Source of the DNA: Methylococcaceae bacterium | GTDB lineage: Bacteria; Pseudomonadota; Gammaproteobacteria; Methylococcales; Methylomonadaceae | DNA length: 7,958 bases | NCBI GenBank assembly: GCA_030618325.1 | Contig: JAUXDP010000144.1 | Span: 1 to 7,958 of the forward strand | Direction: 5' to 3' | Part shown: piece after piece, positions 7,146 to 7,958 of the stretch | Numbering within the stretch: position 1 is the first letter of the stretch | Layout of the letters: each line of letters starts with the position of its first letter | Translations under genes and position numbers: made by a program | The notes under the pieces: model-generated | What the model was told of the DNA's origin: nothing | Database searches by the model: none | Seen by the model: the letters and a program-made list of their open reading frames with translations, nothing else

Positions 7146-7165
7146 TCAACATTTCTACATGTTGA
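7146..7165. promoter_or_regulatory. Palindrome over the lipoprotein promoter -10, possible operator
   Basis: TCAACAT (7146-7152) and ATGTTGA (7159-7165) are perfect 7-bp inverted arms with a 6-base spacer. They overlap the proposed -10 element of the minus-strand promoter, where a bound protein would block transcription. No known regulator box is recognised. Confidence 0.35.
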
Positions 7166-7180
7166 TTGCCACAAAGTCAA
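7152..7180 (-). promoter_or_regulatory. Putative sigma70 promoter of the small lipoprotein
   Basis: On the minus strand TTGACT (7180-7175) and TAGAAA (7157-7152) are spaced by exactly 17 bases, giving five of six and four of six consensus matches. Transcription would start near 7145 with a leader of about 60 bases, so the lipoprotein can be transcribed independently of the gene at 7278-7805. Confidence 0.5.
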
Positions 7181-7228
7181 GGAAAATGGAAATTTTGTTA
7201 GTAGCACATAAAATGTCCAAAATCATGG

Positions 7229-7251
7229 GGTTTTAACCTAAGAATATCAGT
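7229..7251. repeat. Imperfect direct repeat, copy 2
   Basis: GGTTTT, AACCTAAGAATA and TCAGT repeat the sequence at 6849-6876 with two small deletions. The copy lies between the lipoprotein promoter and the end of the next minus-strand gene. Confidence 0.45.
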
Positions 7252-7277
7252 TGGGAGCACCCACCACTAAAGTTATC

Positions 7278-7805
7278 TTATGGTTTACTAATTCCCAGGA
7301 TGGTTAGTTTATCGGCAGTAAGATCCTTAGAAAAATCAAGGGGCACATAGTTTGTGCCTACCCATCTTGTAAAAAGTTGCTGAGCCTCGACCTCTCCTTC
7401 TGTTAATTCTAATTGAGCAGTACCATTCTCATTGATTTCTTTGATGGCAGCAGTGACAGAGAATTTGTGGCTGAAGAAGGCGCCTCTGGCTGTGGCTCGA
7501 AAAGTTATTTTTAGTAAGTCCCCGGTTTTAAAAACTTCGTCTCCAGCAGTAGTATATTGAGCTACTGGTTTATACGGTACCAGGAACATACTGTCCCAGG
7601 CGAAAGGTGTGCATAATACAGGTCTGGAATCTTGGTAAAAATGGACGACATAGTGCTCTTTATGGAGTCTTTTAATTTTTCCTTTGGAAAAAAAACTATG
7701 ACAGTCTGCTAAAACCTCCGTACCTACGGGGAAATGATCAGCCTGTAATGTAGCTGAAAACAAACAAAAAACTAAGCTTAACGTGATTTTTTTTTGTAGT
7801 GTCAT
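7278..7805 (-). CDS. Secreted 175-aa protein with SH3/Tudor-like domain, unknown function
   Basis: Residues 1-22 form a signal peptide (KK, hydrophobic core, LQA|DH), so the protein should be periplasmic or exported. Residues about 25-78 (FPVGTEVLADCHSFFSKGKIKRL, HYVVHFYQD, MFLVPY) follow the five-strand pattern of small SH3/Tudor/Agenet-like barrels. Residues about 85-165 repeat a loosely similar beta-rich pattern (AGDEVFKTGDLLKITF, TAAIKEINENGTAQLEL, WVGTNYVPL), perhaps a second barrel. Cys35 and Cys65 are the only mature cysteines and could pair. A strong Shine-Dalgarno AGAGGAGG 5 bases before the ATG fixes the start. The gene follows a probable metal-binding ABC transporter protein with only 36 bases between them, so they probably share a transcript. 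I do not recognise a named family, and no enzymatic motif is visible. It is more likely a binding or scaffolding protein than an enzyme. Confidence 0.87.
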   Translation of the reverse strand: MTLQKKITLSLVFCLFSATLQADHFPVGTEVLADCHSFFSKGKIKRLHKEHYVVHFYQDSRPVLCTPFAWDSMFLVPYKPVAQYTTAGDEVFKTGDLLKITFRATARGAFFSHKFSVTAAIKEINENGTAQLELTEGEVEAQQLFTRWVGTNYVPLDFSKDLTADKLTILGISKP

Positions 7806-7810
7806 GACGT

Positions 7811-7818
7811 CCTCCTCT
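7811..7818 (-). promoter_or_regulatory. Strong ribosome binding site of the SH3-like protein gene
   Basis: AGAGGAGG on the minus strand ends 5 bases before the ATG at 7805. It is the best Shine-Dalgarno match in the window and suggests efficient, independent translation initiation within an operon. Confidence 0.75.
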
Positions 7819-7841
7819 TTAGATTTTCTTGGGTAACCGAC

Positions 7842-7958
7842 CTATTTTTTTATAATTGTCTTTAATCGAGCTACATTTTCACGCATAATGCTAAGAAAAT
7901 CACCTGATTTAGGTGTGTTGGCGCAAGGGCTGAATACGATGCTCTTAATACCTAATTC
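7842..7958 (-). CDS. C-terminal end of a probable ZnuA/MntC-type metal ABC transporter binding protein (5' partial)
   Basis: A minus-strand frame is open from the window end to a TAG at 7842-7844 and encodes 38 residues; the rest of the gene lies beyond 7958. The residues (ELGIKSIVFSP, then KSGDFLSIMRENVARLKTII) fit the end of cluster A-I solute-binding proteins such as ZnuA. There a strand ending in a DPLG-like motif is followed by a GDYLxLMRxNLxxL helix. Here the usual DP is SP and CANT replaces the LG-type loop. Such proteins bind Zn or Mn in the periplasm and deliver it to an ABC permease. The stop lies 36 bases before the next start codon, consistent with one transcript. The call rests on a short segment; another periplasmic binding protein is possible. 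Confidence 0.55.
   Translation of the reverse strand, partial: ELGIKSIVFSPCANTPKSGDFLSIMRENVARLKTIIKK

Noticed and set aside
7125..7169. Short plus-strand frame of 14 codons starting ATGCATCAAAAG
   Set aside because: Too short, no ribosome binding site, and it overlaps the minus-strand promoter.
7251..7265. Terminator for the 7278-7805 gene on the minus strand
   Set aside because: Only a TGGG/CCCA stem of four pairs with a mismatch next to it, and no T-run follows on the minus strand.

Overview
The window looks like part of a gammaproteobacterial chromosome with moderately AT-rich coding DNA. The regulators are of the CusR/CusS type, the outer-membrane receptor is a TonB-dependent type, and the signal peptides and lipobox are typical of Gram-negative bacteria. 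A methanotroph-like (Methylococcales) or related aquatic gammaproteobacterium is plausible, but the sequence alone does not settle it.

Left part, + strand (1-4491): four tightly packed genes that read as one operon. They are the 3' part of a secreted, C-terminally membrane-anchored protein with an Ig-like periplasmic domain (5' end outside the window); a 577-residue membrane protein of unrecognised family with a large periplasmic domain, two adjacent membrane helices and a histidine cluster near its C-terminus; an OmpR/PhoB-type response regulator very close to CusR/CopR; and an overlapping heavy-metal-type sensor histidine kinase with a histidine-rich periplasmic loop.

Middle part (4492-6856): a 274-base gap followed by a 696-residue TonB-dependent outer-membrane receptor. 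The gap holds a nested inverted repeat that resembles a MITE (17-bp perfect arms inside a second 9-bp pair). It also holds an 18-bp site, CATGACAAAATTGTAATG, that is nearly a textbook CusR-type palindrome. The site lies just upstream of a plausible promoter for the receptor gene. The simplest reading is that the two-component system senses a periplasmic metal ion and controls the receptor, with the two upstream envelope proteins as accessory components.

Right part, - strand (6905-7958): a 59-residue lipoprotein gene with its own Shine-Dalgarno site and sigma70-like promoter; a 175-residue secreted protein with an SH3/Tudor-like N-terminal half; and, cut by the window end, the last 38 residues of what looks like a ZnuA/MntC-type metal-binding protein of an ABC transporter. 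The right part is therefore convergent with the receptor and probably also concerned with metal handling. The most notable points are the CusR-type box in front of a TonB receptor, the unrecognised two-protein membrane module in the regulator operon, and the small lipoprotein gene.
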